A stretch of DNA of 64,000 nucleotides from Tetragonia tetragonoides (lineage: Eukaryota; Streptophyta; Magnoliopsida; Caryophyllales; Aizoaceae): contig CM076143.1 in the NCBI GenBank assembly GCA_038025085.1, positions 15,051,501 through 15,115,500 on the forward strand, written 5' to 3'. The stretch's first letter is position 1, and each line of letters opens with the position of its first letter. Positions 47,472 through 59,711 of this stretch are shown piece by piece. A model generated the notes under the pieces. That model did no database searches. It was not told the origin of the DNA and worked only from the letters and a program-made list of their open reading frames with translations. The position numbers and the translations under genes are program-made.

Positions 47472-47802
47472 TGTGATACCCCAATATTTTCTGTAATTAT
47501 ATTATCGATCTATATTTCTTTTATAAATAGTTTCAGAGATTTAAATCGTATATTTATATAACGATTCGATTTACTCAAATTAAGCCATAATAATATTAAT
47601 CATTATTATGAGAATTTTGTCACTTATAATTATCAAATTGAGGGATTTAATTAAAATAGTTTTGTATATGAATAAGATTTATTCATATTGTTTTAAATAG
47701 TTTTAATTAGCATTTAAGTGGTTTTAATTATTTTTAATTAGCAATTAAATCAGAAAATTAATCTTATGTCTAGTAGGTTTTGACTTTCATTGACTAGAGA
47801 CC

Positions 47803-47810
47803 TATATAAG
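47803..47810 (+). promoter_or_regulatory. TATA box of C 5' LTR
   Basis: TATATAAG in GACC-TATATAAG-CTATGAG, repeated at 56066-56073 in the 3' LTR and at 4853-4860 (minus) in C'. Confidence 0.65.
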
Positions 47811-47862
47811 CTATGAGATGGGACAATTGATCAGTTTACAAAAACTGAGCCAAAACCTCACA

Positions 47863-47866
<4 letters not shown>

Positions 47867-47956
<90 letters not shown>
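47867..47956. repeat. (CT)n(CA)n microsatellite in C 5' LTR
   Basis: CT from 47867 to 47942, then CA to 47956, starting about 57 bp after the TATA box. The 3' LTR has only a short CT run at the same place (56129-56144), so the tract changed length after insertion. Confidence 0.97.
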
Positions 47957-50180
47957 GCACACTCTCTCCTCTTTCTCTCTCCAAACCGCACGCACACTCT
48001 CTCTCTCTCTCCTCCCCCTTGCTTGGCCGCCAGTCGCCGGAGGACCACCAGGCCACCACCAGGTGAGCCGCTCTCCCCCTCTCCTTCTTTCTCTCTCTCT
48101 TTTCCCTTCTCTCTCTCTCCCCGTGCTCAGTTTTTCCCCCTCCCCTGTTTTGCTGAGTCGCAACTGTCGCGCAACCGCCGGGCCACCAGGCCACGCCTGG
48201 GTGGTCGCCGGTGAGTGGCCGACGTGGCGGGGTCCTCCCCGTCCCTCCTCCCTCTCTTAATCGCTCTCTCTCTCTCTCTCGCAATTCTTCTCTTTCTCTC
48301 CCGCACTTTCTTTCGCTCTCTCTCTCCTCCATCGCCGGCGCTCCAGCGAGCCACCGCCGACCATGGTGGTCGGTGGGTGGTTCTCTTGGTGATGGGCTAG
48401 GTCGTGGGTCCCCATGCTTGGTGTATCACGGCCTAGACTCGAAAACCCGATTAGAGTTTCGTTTAATAATTTCGTTTTAATTAATTTCGTATTTTTCAGT
48501 ATTTTTCAATAAATGTTTTTATTTTTCTGTACTCGTTTGGAGTCCGAACCTGGATTTTCGAAAGCCTGAATTGATTAAAATAAATCAAATAATTTAAATA
48601 AAATATTAGATGAATATTTTATTACTGTTTAGATTTTCGTATTTACTGATTATGTCTCGGAAATTATTTTTAATTAGGACCAAACGGACAAGCGTGATCG
48701 GGTTGTGATTAGAAAGGTTACATACTGCGTAGTGAGCGTTTATTAGGTAAGCGACTGTGCCTACCTCTTTCCAAAGCCCCATCAAAACTATTTTGATGTG
48801 TTATGTGCTTTTGAATATTATTGTGAATTTAATATGCGAAGCATGATTAAATTATATCGTCGCTAATTATGAGAATTAGAATTATATTTTTTGCTGTAAA
48901 TAAGATTTATATTGAGTATGACAAGTTTATGAAGTTTAGTTAATTAATTAGTTCATATGCTAATTATCGAGCATGTATGGCGATGTGAATTTCTAATATT
49001 ATTATGATATAATATACGTGCTATTTGGAATGGGTTATTATTGAGTGCTGATGAGCACCTATTATACTTGGATGGATTATTTGTTGAAAGTGTAATTTTG
49101 GATATCATGATTTACTGCCGAAGTGATGCCGAAAATTCGTTAGACATATGTGAAGCATGATTATGTTGATATGCCTTTATGTCGTTATCGTCGTTATTAT
49201 TATTGATTATCATGAGCATGAAATGAAGTAGTATGTCGTGGTCTCGTTGTACCACCAGGTCAATCAATGCAAGTATCTGAATTGAATTATAAATGAGAAT
49301 AAGACTCCTAATAGATCCCTAGGAGTAGTGGAGCAATCGAGACTCATCTAATTGATGTAGCCTAGGGATGCGTGATTCCCAAGTTACTTATTATGAACAC
49401 TTCATAGTGTGTTCGGGACGGATCATTCCCCATCGTTTAATTCTCTACATATCGATTATTATGTTAGAGGTAGTGTGAGTACATACTAGAGTAAGTCCAT
49501 GGCATGTCTATATCTATCTATGAACAGTATGGGTAATCGCTGTTCTATTCGCTCTCTTATTTCTCTAATCAAGATGGTTTATCTGTTCGTGTTCGAATGA
49601 TCACTAAAGCAAGAATTGCATGTAATTGAATGTTGAGTATGCGTGTGCTTGATTGTATGACTACTTGTGCATGCAAATGAATTTCAATGATTCTTCTAAA
49701 CCCAGGTAAGGTTTGCGAAAGTATTTTTACTGGGTATGGACGACGTTTATTCAGTTTATCTGATTTTTGTTTTTCTTTTGTTTCTTCTCTTTTCTTCTGT
49801 ACCTTGTTTCCGTCATGGAAACCAAAAGTGCAGGTGTAGCTGAGTGAGGTCGGATAGCTTGAAGTTTAAATGTGGGCTGTTTCTTTAGAATTGTTGGTTA
49901 TTTTGGATTATTGGGATTTTTGGTTTGTGCCCTTGAAGGGAAAGTTGTAATAATACTTTAATGGACTTAAGTTCACTTGATAGACAACTCTGATATTAAT
50001 GTTTAGTTTGTTTAGATGCTTCCTTTGATACCTAGTTTTCCTTTCTTCTTAGCATTTATTCCTTAGCAATAAATATTGCAGTAACTACTCCCGGGTTTGG
50101 GACGGTTCAGTGGTGTCGAGTTGTGGATAGCGACGTCGATAGTTCCCAGGAAATCGTTGCGAATTCGGGGGTGTTTCAAA

Positions 50181-50192
50181 TGGTATCAGAGC
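50181..50192 (+). other. Primer binding site of element C
   Basis: TGGTATCAGAGC, complementary to the 3' end of initiator tRNA-Met, two bases after the LTR. Confidence 0.92.
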
Positions 50193-50369
50193 CCTAGGTT
50201 TAAAAGGTTGCATAGGTATAATAAATGAATTAATAAAGATTAGCTTCATTTTGGGGAAAATAAAATATAATTAAAGCCGTTGAGCGTAGTAGTCCTAGAA
50301 GTTAGGAATTACTTGAAATCACCTTAATTGTGATTTAAATCTTCTTATTGTTTGATTGCCCTTTTTTAG

Positions 50370-51367
50370 ATGGCAATTACTCGTTTGACCGCGATGAAGT
50401 CGAATAGAGGTAGAAAACCGCGAGCGATGATCGTTGCACCTGAGAACGAGGTGGTATATGTAGACATCTCCGATAGCGAGTCAACGCATGACGAGCATGA
50501 CGAGGCCGCACAAGAGCCCGAGGCGTACGACAATGGCTCTCACAAACTCGAGGTGGACCAACCCGCGCACGAGGATCGAGATGATGACGTTCCAATCGAT
50601 CCTAACCATAACTTGGAAGCTAACGAGGATCATGATTCTGAAGAGGAACCTACCGAGTCCGAACCTAAGGCTGACGATGCTCCTGCTGACGAGCCAAGCA
50701 TTGAGCCTAACTCTGTGATCTCGAGATGCGATTTGAGTATGGAGCTGGCGTCCCTGATTCACCTAGCATGCCAGACTTAGAGGATATTGGTGATGCAAGA
50801 GGCAACAACTTTGTACCTCCTTCGCCTCCTGCTGATGTGTCTCCTCCTGTGGAGCCTTTCTTCGCCACTGATGCCGAGCTAGATGACATCCGTGCCTACA
50901 TCAATCGCGCATACACTACGATCGAGCATTCTGAATACGAGAACCGTACGAGGATACACCAAGGTTTCTGGGTAGAACTCTTACTAACTAGCTTACCCAA
51001 CATGCATCCTTGGAGAGACCTCAAGGAGAAGTATGACGATGTGGTACTGAGGAGTGGCTACATCAACGACGAGAAGTACGGCAAAGGCAATCGTTGGGCG
51101 CTGAGTTTTCAGGGTGTTGGCAACGGGCTATGCTGGTCTGAGTTCGAGTCGAAGGTTAACAACGTCTTGGTGCCTGCTCCGAAGAACATATGCGAGAGTT
51201 GGTCAAAGAAGCGCAAGCTTGTGGATAACTTTAGAAGGCACTTCATGCCTCAAAAGTTCACAGGTGATGAGCATCCCTACACGCCATGTCGGGAAGTGAA
51301 GCCAAGGAGGGATGATGATGATGATGATAAGCCTCCTGGATCGAAGCAAAACCCAGTTGTTGTTTAG
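50370..51367 (+). pseudogene. Extra ORF between primer site and gag, element C copy
   Basis: Starts MAITRLTAMKSNRGRKPRAM at 50370 and ends at a TAG at 51365-51367. A one-base deletion near 50720 (compared with the C' copy) shifts the frame; the rest continues MRFEYGAGVPDSP to the end, for about 333 codons in total. The N-terminal half is acidic and Pro-rich; the C-terminal half has the conserved blocks IRAYINRAYTTIE, IHQGFWVELLLTSLPN, LKEKYDDVVLRSGYIND and SKKRKLVDNFRRHFMPQKF. No known retrotransposon domain is recognisable (no zinc knuckle, protease or chromodomain). It lies about 180 bp after the primer site and about 670 bp before gag. Confidence 0.72.
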
Positions 51368-52038
51368 CTATTTTATTGACTAGAGTTAGTCGTTTTGTTT
51401 AAAAACATCATTTCATTTATGTGATGACCCTGTGTGGTCAAGATTGGTGTGGTGTGTAGTTGCCTAAGCAACAAATATATATGACTCTTATTTATTTTGC
51501 AATCTATCTTATTGCAAAACTATTCATTTGATTATATGAATGTCGTGGTAATTTGTTTATATCAGTGTCGTTGTCACATATTTGTATGGTTTATCGAAAG
51601 GAAAAATGCTATCTCTTATCGTCGTGACGTGATGGGAAATCCATGTCGGATTTATGGCAAAATTTTTGTTGAGCATTATCAACTCTTTTGTGAGCCAAGA
51701 GCTATAGCATATCAATATGTATTGCCCTACTAAAATAGTATGGAGCCTCATTATGTGCATTATGAACGTCTTTGTCTATTCTTGTGAGACCAATGTGTCT
51801 AAAGTGTATTACATGCCTATCGAATTATTATGCATGAGAACTGAGAACAATAAAGCAACTATGTTGTTTAGACCTACAATGTAAGGTCGATCCTCGAAAC
51901 TTATATGCTATTTGCTAAATGTCAAGAGAAAGGTTTCAATTACAACCTATATCTCTCAATTAAACCTTAATGGGTCGAGATGTGCAAAATTGTGTGAATG
52001 GTGTTCATACCATTACTTTTATATTATCAGATCACGAA
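51368..52038. other. Spacer between extra ORF and gag in C
   Basis: Homologous to 582-1265 in C'. No ORF is conserved between the two copies here. Confidence 0.6.
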
Positions 52039-52689
52039 ATGACAACAAACGCCGATAGAATTGCACGACTCGAGGATGGTCTGACTAACGTGGTCAAGAT
52101 CATGGCACGACAAATGGCACGCCAAGAAGAGATGGAAACCGCACAAGCCTCTGCAGCGCGTAGTTTCCGAGATTTTGACGCTCTTAAACCTCCACGTTCG
52201 AAGATGGTGCTGATCCAACTAAACTGGAGACTTGGATCATTGAGTTTGAGAAGTTGTTCCTGGCTACAAGTCGGCCTAACAATATGAAGGTTAGCTCTGC
52301 GACGTATTATCTGAAGGGCGAGGCCAACAAATGGTGGAATGATGTGCGAACGGACTTGCTTGCAACGCCGAACTATAATTGGGATCGCTTTAAGGAATCC
52401 ATTCGTGCTAGATTTTATCCTAGTGCTCTACGACGTCTTAAACAGCGTGACTTTAAAGGGTTAAGCCAAGACAAGCTGTCTGTGGCCGAGTACGCTGCCA
52501 AGTTCAACGAGCTTGCAATCTTTGCTCCTAATCTGCTGACAACTGAAGCTGAGCGAATCGAAAGGTTCGAGGATGGACTGAAATGGGACATTCAACGTTT
52601 TGTCGCTGGACAATCCGTTACTTTTCAGGAATCTTACGACAAGGCCCTGAACAAGGAGAGGATTGTTGGACGTCGTGACACGCATTTCA
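52039..52689 (+). pseudogene. Gag of element C, frameshifted and truncated
   Basis: Starts MTTNADRIARLEDG at 52039. A one-base deletion near 52192 shifts the frame; the capsid part continues at 52254 ([56 protein letters not shown]). It stops abruptly at about 52680, before the zinc knuckle, where reverse transcriptase sequence begins. Confidence 0.85.
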
Positions 52690-55484
52690 AAAGCACTGTA
52701 TCGTATGGCACCTACTGAGATGAAGGAACTGAAAAGGCAACTAGAAGATTTGTTGAAAAAGGGATACATACGCCCGAGTGTATCGCCTTGGGGTGCTCCT
52801 GTTTTGTTTGTACGGAAGAAGGATGGTAGTATGAGACTCTGCATTGACTACCGCAAGTTGAACAAGATCACGATCAAGAATCGGTACCCACTTCCCAGAA
52901 TTGACATTCTATTTGACCAACTGCGTGGTGCGTCTATTTTCTCAGAGATACATTTCTACGATCAGGATACCATCAATTGAGGATTTCTGAGCCTGATATT
53001 GCGAAGACCGTGTTTCGGACGAGGTATGGGCACTACGAGTTCACTGTGATGCCTTTTTGGTTGACGAATGCACCTGCGAAGTTTATGGACTTGATGAACC
53101 GTACGTTCCAGCCTTACCTAGACCAGTTTGTTGTAGTCTTTATTGATGATATTCTGGTTTAGTCAAAGAATGCCGAGGAGCATGAACAACATTTACGTAC
53201 TGTTTTGGAGATTCTGCGAAGACATCAACTTTACGCCAAGTTGTCTAAGTGTGAGTTTTGGCTAGACACGGTATCTTTCTTAGGACACGTGGTGTCTAAG
53301 GATGGTGTAGCCGTAGATCCAGAGAAGATTCGAGCTGTTACAGATTGGCCTAGACCAACGACTGTGACCGAAGTTCGGAGTTTTCTTGGACTCGCTGGCT
53401 ACTATAGACAATTTGTAGAAGGTTTTTCAAAGATTGCGCAGCCAATCACGAATTTGATGAAGAAAACAACAAAGTTTGTATGGTCTGACAAGTGTGAGAC
53501 TGCTTTCCAAGACTTGAAGAAACGTCTTACGAGTGCACCTATTTTGACATTGTTGTCGGGAACGGAAGGATATGAGGTCTACAGTGACGCGTCTAAGCAT
53601 GACTTAGGGTGTGTTTCTGATGCAACACAGAAAGGTCGTGGCTTACACCTCACGACAACTGAAGAAGCACGAGGATAACTATCCTACGCACGATCTGGAA
53701 CTTGCTACTGTCGTATTTGCATTGAAGATTTGGCGACACTACGTGTATGGTTCCGCAGTCAAGATGTTCACTGATCACAAGAGTCTCAAGTACATCTTTA
53801 CACAGAAAGAGTTGAACATGCGCTAAAGGAGATGGCTAGAACATCTGACGGAGTACGACATTGATATTCAGTACCATGAGGGTAAAGCGAACATAGTCGC
53901 TGATGCTTTGAGTAGGAAGACTCGTCATACGTTAAACACACCTTTAGTACTTCCAAAGGAGATCATACATGACTTGCAAAGTCTGGAGGTGGAGATTGTG
54001 TTTCAAGGTGACGTTCAATGTACCTTGGCACATATGACTGTTCGACCAACATTGCTAGAGGAGATCAAAGATAGACAGAGTGGTGATGAGGATCTTCAGC
54101 GGATTATAAACCACAAAGACGAGGGTAGGTCTAAGGACTTCACTTTGGGCCAAGATGGAATTTTGAGATTTCGAGAACGTAATGACGCAGCTATCAAAAG
54201 TCAGATTCTAGGTGAAGCTCATAATACACCGTATTTTGTACATCCTGGTGGAGACAAGCTTTACAAAGATCTTCACCAAGTGTTCTGGTGGAGAGGCATG
54301 AAACAAGAAGTCGCTTAGTTTGTGGCGAAGTGTTTGACATGTTAGAAGGTCAAGATCGAGCACAAAAGACCGGGTGGAATGGTACAATCACTGGAAGTTC
54401 CTACTTGGAAATGGAATTCGATTTCTATGGATTTTATCATGGGTTTACCTTTGACACAGAAGAAGAACAACGCCATTTGGGTCGTTGTAGATCGTCTGAC
54501 AAAGGTCGCAAGATTCATCCCGATGAATGACATGTGGGAAATGGAAAAGCTGGTTGACGCGTACATCAAGGAGGTCATGAGAATTCATGGTGTAACTGAA
54601 GATATTGTTCTGATAGAGACTCGAGATTTCTCTCTCACTTCTGGTAGAAATTACAAGAAGCTTTCAGAAGCAAATTGAAGTTTAGTACCGCTTTTCATCC
54701 TGCAACAGATGGCCAGACGGAAAGAACAATCTAGACTCTAGAGGATATGCTTCGAGCGTGTGCCCTCGACTATCAAGGTTCGTGGGACAAACACATTTCG
54801 GTGATCGAATTTTCTTACAATAATAGCTATCATTCGAGCATCGATCGAGCACCATATGAAGCCTTGTATGGTAGGAAGTGTAGACCGCCCGTATGTTGGA
54901 ACGACATTAGCGAGACTGCAGTTTTGGGTCCTGACATGATCCAAGCAGACTGTCGACATTGTGAAGGTGATTCAAACAAAGATGCGAAGTGCACAAGATC
55001 GCCAGAAATCGTATGCAGATAGAGGTCGTAGACCTGAAGAATTTGAGGTGGGAAGCAAGATACTTTTGCGAGTATCTCCTACCAAGGGCGTTATGCGTTT
55101 TGGTCGTAACGGGAAACTGAGCCCTCGTTACATTGGACCTTACGAGATCCTAGAAAGGATTCGCGAGGTTGCTTATCGTTTAGCTTTGCCTGTGGAACTT
55201 GAAAAGGTCCACAATGTCTTTCACGTCTCTCAACTGAAGCGATACATACATGATCCAACTCATGTCGTTCAACCTGAAATGATCGAACTTGATGAGAGTT
55301 TGACGTATGATGAACGTCCAATCAAGATCATAGACAGCAAAGAGCGCTCGACTCGTACAAGACCATTCCGATTGTGAAAGTTATTTGGTCACGTCATGGT
55401 CAAGAAGAGGAAACATGGGAAGCTAAATCCATGATGCGCGAGAAGTACCCAGAACTCTTTATCGAAGGTACTAATTCAGTTTGA
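52690..55484 (+). pseudogene. Pol of element C: RT, RNase H, integrase, chromodomain
   Basis: RT begins [15 protein letters not shown] directly after truncated gag, so the gag C-terminus, protease and RT start are deleted. Motifs: [32 protein letters not shown] active site at 53139-53150, [10 protein letters not shown] for RNase [27 protein letters not shown] for the integrase zinc domain, MDFIMGLPLT and LTKVARFIP for its core, and VHNVFHVSQLKRY. A chromodomain-like end (KVIWSRHGQEE, ATWE-like ETWEAKSMM, KYPELF) reaches the TGA at 55482. More than ten stops and frameshifts are scattered through it. The chromodomain places it among chromoviruses of Tekay type. Confidence 0.9.
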
Positions 55485-55735
55485 GTTTCGGGACGAAACC
55501 CTTTTTAAGGAGGGTAGAATGTCACACCTAGGAAATTCGTGTTTTATTTACCGCTTTGCACGAGTTGCATGCTGCATTGCTAATCGACTTAGATCACAAC
55601 CGCAGTACACGCATTGCATTGTCGTTGTCCTAAAATCGTTTTATACCTTCGTTTGGGTAAACTCGTTTCGTAGTTGAGAAGTGATTACTTCATTTTTCAA
55701 GTTTCAGGACGAAACTTCTTTTAAGGAGGGTAGAA
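55485..55735 (+). repeat. Duplicated purine tract before the C 3' LTR
   Basis: Two copies of GTTTC-GGACGAAAC-...-TTAAGGAGGGTAGAATGT occur at 55485-55522 and 55701-55738. The first is followed by TGTCACACCTAGG, the second by the LTR start TGTGATACTCC. The second tract (55723-55735) is the working one by position. Confidence 0.8.
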
Positions 55736-58368
55736 TGTGATACTCCAATACTTTCTATAATTATAATATCGATCTATAATTCTTTTATAAATAGTTTCGA
55801 AGATTTAATCGTATATTTATATAACGATTCGATTTACTCAAATTAAGCCATAATAATATTAATTATTATTATGGGAATTTCGTGATTTATAATTATCAAA
55901 TTGAGGGATTTAATTAAAATAGTTTTGTATATGAATAAGATTTATTCATATTGTTTTAATTAGTTTAAATTAGCATTTAATTAGTTTTAATTATTTTTAA
56001 TTAGCAATTAAATCAGAAAATTAATCCTAGGTCTAGTAGGTTTTGACTTTCATTGACTAGAGACCTATATAAGCTATGAGATGGGCCAATTGATCAGTTT
56101 ACAAAAATTGAGCCAAAACCTCACAATTTGTCTCTCTCTCTCTCATGGCACACTCTCTCCTCTCTCTCTCTCCAAACCGCATGCACACACTCTCTCTCTC
56201 CTCCCCCTTGCTCGGCCACCAGTCGCCGGAGGACCACCAGGCCACCACCAGGTGAGCCGCTCTCCCCCTCTCCTTCTTTCTCTCTCTCTCTTTTCCCTTC
56301 TCTCTCACTCCCCGTGCTCTGTTTTTCCCCCTCCTCTGTTTTGCTGAGCCGCGACTGTCACGCCACCGCCGCGCCACCAGGCCGCGCCTGGGTAGTTGAC
56401 GCCGAGTGGCCGATGTGGTGGGGTCCTCCCCGTCGCTCCTCCCTCTCTCAGTCGCTTTCTCTCTCTCTCTCTCTCGCAATTCTTCTCTTTATCTCCCGCA
56501 CTTTCTTTCGCTCTCTCTCTCCTCCATCGTCGGCGTTCCAGCGAGCCACTGCCGACCATGGTGGTCGGTGGGTGGTGCTCTTGGTGATGGGCTAGGTCGT
56601 GGGTCCCCATGCTTGTTGTATCACGGCCTAGACTCGAAAAAACGATTAGGGTTTCGTTTAATAATTTTGTTTTAATTAATTTCGTATTTTTCAGTATAAT
56701 TCAATAATTATTTTTATTTTTCTGTACTCGTTTGGAGTCCGAATTTGGATTTTTGAAAGCCTATATTGATTGAAATAAATCAAGGCATTTAATAAAATAT
56801 TAGATAAATATGTTATTACTGTTTGGATTTTCATATTTACTGATTATGTCTCGATAATTATTTTTAATTAGGACCAAACGGACAAGCGTGATCGGGTTGT
56901 GATTAGCAAGGTTACCTACTGCGTAGTGAGCATTTGTTAGGCAAGCGATTGTGCCTACCTCTTTCCAAAGCCCCATCAAAACTATTTTGATGTGTTATGT
57001 GCTATTTGAATATCATTGTGAATTAAATATGCGAAGCATGATTAAATTATATTGTCGCTAATTATGAGAATTAGAAATATATTCTTCCCTGTAAATATGA
57101 TTTATATTGAATATGAAAATTTTATGAAGTTTCGTTAATTAATTAGTTCATATGCTAGTTATCGAGCATGTATGACAATGTGAATTTCTAATATTATTAT
57201 GATATAATATACGTGCTATTTGGAATGGGTTATTATGAGTGCTAATGAGCACATATTATACTTGGATGGATTATTTGTTGAAAGTGTAATTTTGGATATC
57301 ATGATTTACTACCAAAGTGCTGCCGAAAATTCGTTAGACATATGTGAAGCATGATTATGTTAATATGCCTTTATGTCGTTATCGTCGTTATTATTATTCA
57401 TTATCATAAGCATGAAGTAGTATGTTGTGGTCTCGTTGTACTACTAGGTCAATCAATGCAAGTATGTGAATTGAATTATAAATGAGAATAAGACTTCTAA
57501 TGTATAACCAGGAGTAGTCGAGCAATCGAGACTCATCTAATTGATGTAGTCTAGGGATGCGTGATTCCCAAGTTACTTATTATAAACACCTCGTAGTGTG
57601 TTCGGAACGGATCATTCCCCATCGTTTAATTCTCTACATATCGATTATTATGTTAGAGATAGTGTGAGTATACACTAGAGTAAGTCCATGGCATGTCTAT
57701 ATCTATCTATGAACAGTATGGATAATCGATGTTCTATTCGCTCTCTTATTTCTCTAAGCAAGATGATTTATCTGTTTGTGTTCGAATGATCACTAAAGCA
57801 AGAATTGGATGTAATTGAATGTTGAGTATGCGTGTGCTTGATTGTATGACTACTTGTGCATGCAAATGAATTTCAATGATTCTTCTAAAACCAAGGTAAG
57901 GTTTGCGAAAGTGTTTTTACTTGTTATGGACGACATTTATTCTGTTTATCTGATTTTTGTTGTTCTTTTGTTTCTTCTCTTTTCTTCTGTACCTTGTTTC
58001 CGTCATGGAAATCAAAGTGCAAGTGTAGCTGAGTAAGGTCGGATAGCTTGAAGTTTAAATGTGGGCTGTTTTTTTAGAACTGTTGGTTATTTTGGATTAT
58101 TGGGATTTTTGGTTTGTGCCCTTGAAGGCAAAGTTGTAATAATACTTTAATGGACTTAAAATTCACTTGATAGACAACTCTGATATTAATGTTTAGTTTG
58201 TTTAGATGCTTCCTTTGATACCTAGTTTTCCTTTCTGCTTAGCATTTATTCCTTAGCAATAAATATTGCAGTAACTACTCCCGGGTTTGGGACGGTTCAG
58301 TGGTGTCGAGTTGTGGATAGCGACGTCGATAGTTCCCAGGAAATCGTTGCGAATTCGGGGGTGTTACA
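55736..58368 (+). repeat. 3' LTR of element C
   Basis: 2633 bp, TGTGATACTCC...GGGTGTTACA, followed by CCAAG. TATA box at 56066-56073. The ORFs within it are Pro/Ser/Leu frames across CT-rich DNA, not genes. Confidence 0.93.
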
Positions 58369-59599
58369 CCAAGAACCATCGAAAAAGAAATACTCTAATA
58401 AATTAAGACTCATAGCACATCGACATGTATATGATGGAGAACAACTGTTTTGAAAAGATGCTAGTGGTCTATTACTTAAATGTTTGGATTTAGACGATGC
58501 TTTACTGGTCATGGGGGAAATACATGAAGGCATATGTGGAGCTCATCAGATAGGGCAGAAAATGAGAAGGTTGGGACATCAATATGGGTATTATTGGCGA
58601 ACTGTTACTAGAAACTATATACAATAAGCCAAATGATGCAGACCTTGTCAAAAACATGGCAGCATTCTACGAGTTCCAGTAGCCAAACTCCATAGTATAA
58701 TCAAGCCTTGGCCATTTCGAGGATGGGCAATGGACATTATTGGGGAAATTAGGCCTGCATCATCAAAGCACCATAAATATGTTTTAGTAGCCACTGACTA
58801 CTTTATGAAATGGGTCGAAGCAAAGCCTTTCGTAAACATAACATCAAGAAACATAGTAGATTTTATCAACGAAAATATATTTACTAGATTTGGAATCTCT
58901 GAAACCATCACAGTGGATCAAGCTAAAGTGTTTAACAGTGACGAAATAAAGTCTTTTCTAGGAAAACTATCTGTTAAATTAACAAACTCCACTCCACATA
59001 ATGCCCAGGCGAATGGTCAAGCAGAATCAAGCAATAAGATTATAAAAAGAGGAATTGCTAAAATGATAAAAGACAATCCTCGTATTTGGCACGATCTGCT
59101 CTTAGAAACATTATGCGCTTATCGAACGAGTCCTAGAGAGAGCATACTAGTAACCCCATTCCAATTGGTATTTGGACATGAAGCGGTTATACCCGTCGAA
59201 ATGAATATTAAGTCTGAAAGAATACTTAAGCAAATTAATTTATCACCACAAGAATACGAAGAGGCTATGAATATTGAGCAATTGGATCAAGAGATCATAC
59301 AAATCGAAGCATTACAAAATATTCATAAATTAAAGAACCAGACTGAGAAATGCTACAATCAAAAAGTAAGAAAGAAACAGTTTTCCAAAGACGAATTGGT
59401 ATGGAGAACAGTACTCCCTGAAGGACAAAAAGATAAGTTCTATGGGAAATGGTCTCCAAATTGGGAAGGACCATTCATTATCGAAAGCGTTGAACCAGGA
59501 AACGCATATAAATTATTATATACGAATGGTAAAAAATTTGGAAGAGCAATAAATGGCATATCTAAAGAAATATTTCCCTTCGACTTGGGATATATATAA
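58369..59599 (+). pseudogene. Integrase of element A, after element C
   Basis: The zinc domain (HEGICGAHQIGQ, Y-Y-W-R-T-V, C-x2-C in CRPC) spans 58510-58650 and is broken by stops near 58626 and 58635. The catalytic core 58730-59599 is open: MDIIGEIRP, TVDQAKVFNS and NGQAESSNK give the three acidic residues, although the usual DNGT is DQAK. The C-terminal part has DELVWRTV and WSPNWEGPFII. The join to 47471 across element C is in pol order. The element's cDNA would be inserted by this enzyme. Confidence 0.9.
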
Positions 59600-59711
59600 A
59601 GATAACATCTACAATAGATTCCCACAACTCTGGGAGGAAATAAAAGGGGAATAAACCAAAAATTAGAAAAAGTCTTTATCTTTCCAGAACAAATAGGTTT
59701 AAACACCAAAG
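59600..59711. other. Short convergent gap between A integrase and its antisense gene
   Basis: About 110 bp without ORF. The integrase (plus) and the coiled-coil exon (minus) end facing each other. Confidence 0.6.

Larger units (their letters stand above)
47472..50178 (+). repeat. 5' LTR of element C
   Basis: 2707 bp, TGTGATACCCC...GGGTGTTTCA, followed after two bases by the primer site. The 3' copy is 2633 bp; the difference is mostly the longer CT tract here. The two differ at several percent of sites, so the insertion is not very recent. Confidence 0.93.
47472..58368 (+). mobile_element. Ty3/gypsy Tekay-like retrotransposon C, complete but defective
   Basis: 10,897 bp from TGTGATACCCC to GTGTTACA, flanked by CCAGG (47467-47471) and CCAAG (58369-58373), a 5-bp duplication with one change. 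Order: LTR, primer site, extra ORF, gag, RT, RNase H, integrase, chromodomain, purine tract, LTR. The protease region is deleted and pol has many breaks. It lies within element A between its second RNase H and integrase. Confidence 0.93.

Noticed and set aside
47818..48400. Ser/Leu-rich frames in the C 5' LTR
   Set aside because: CT-rich LTR DNA keeps several frames open; the equivalent 3' LTR frames are not conserved.
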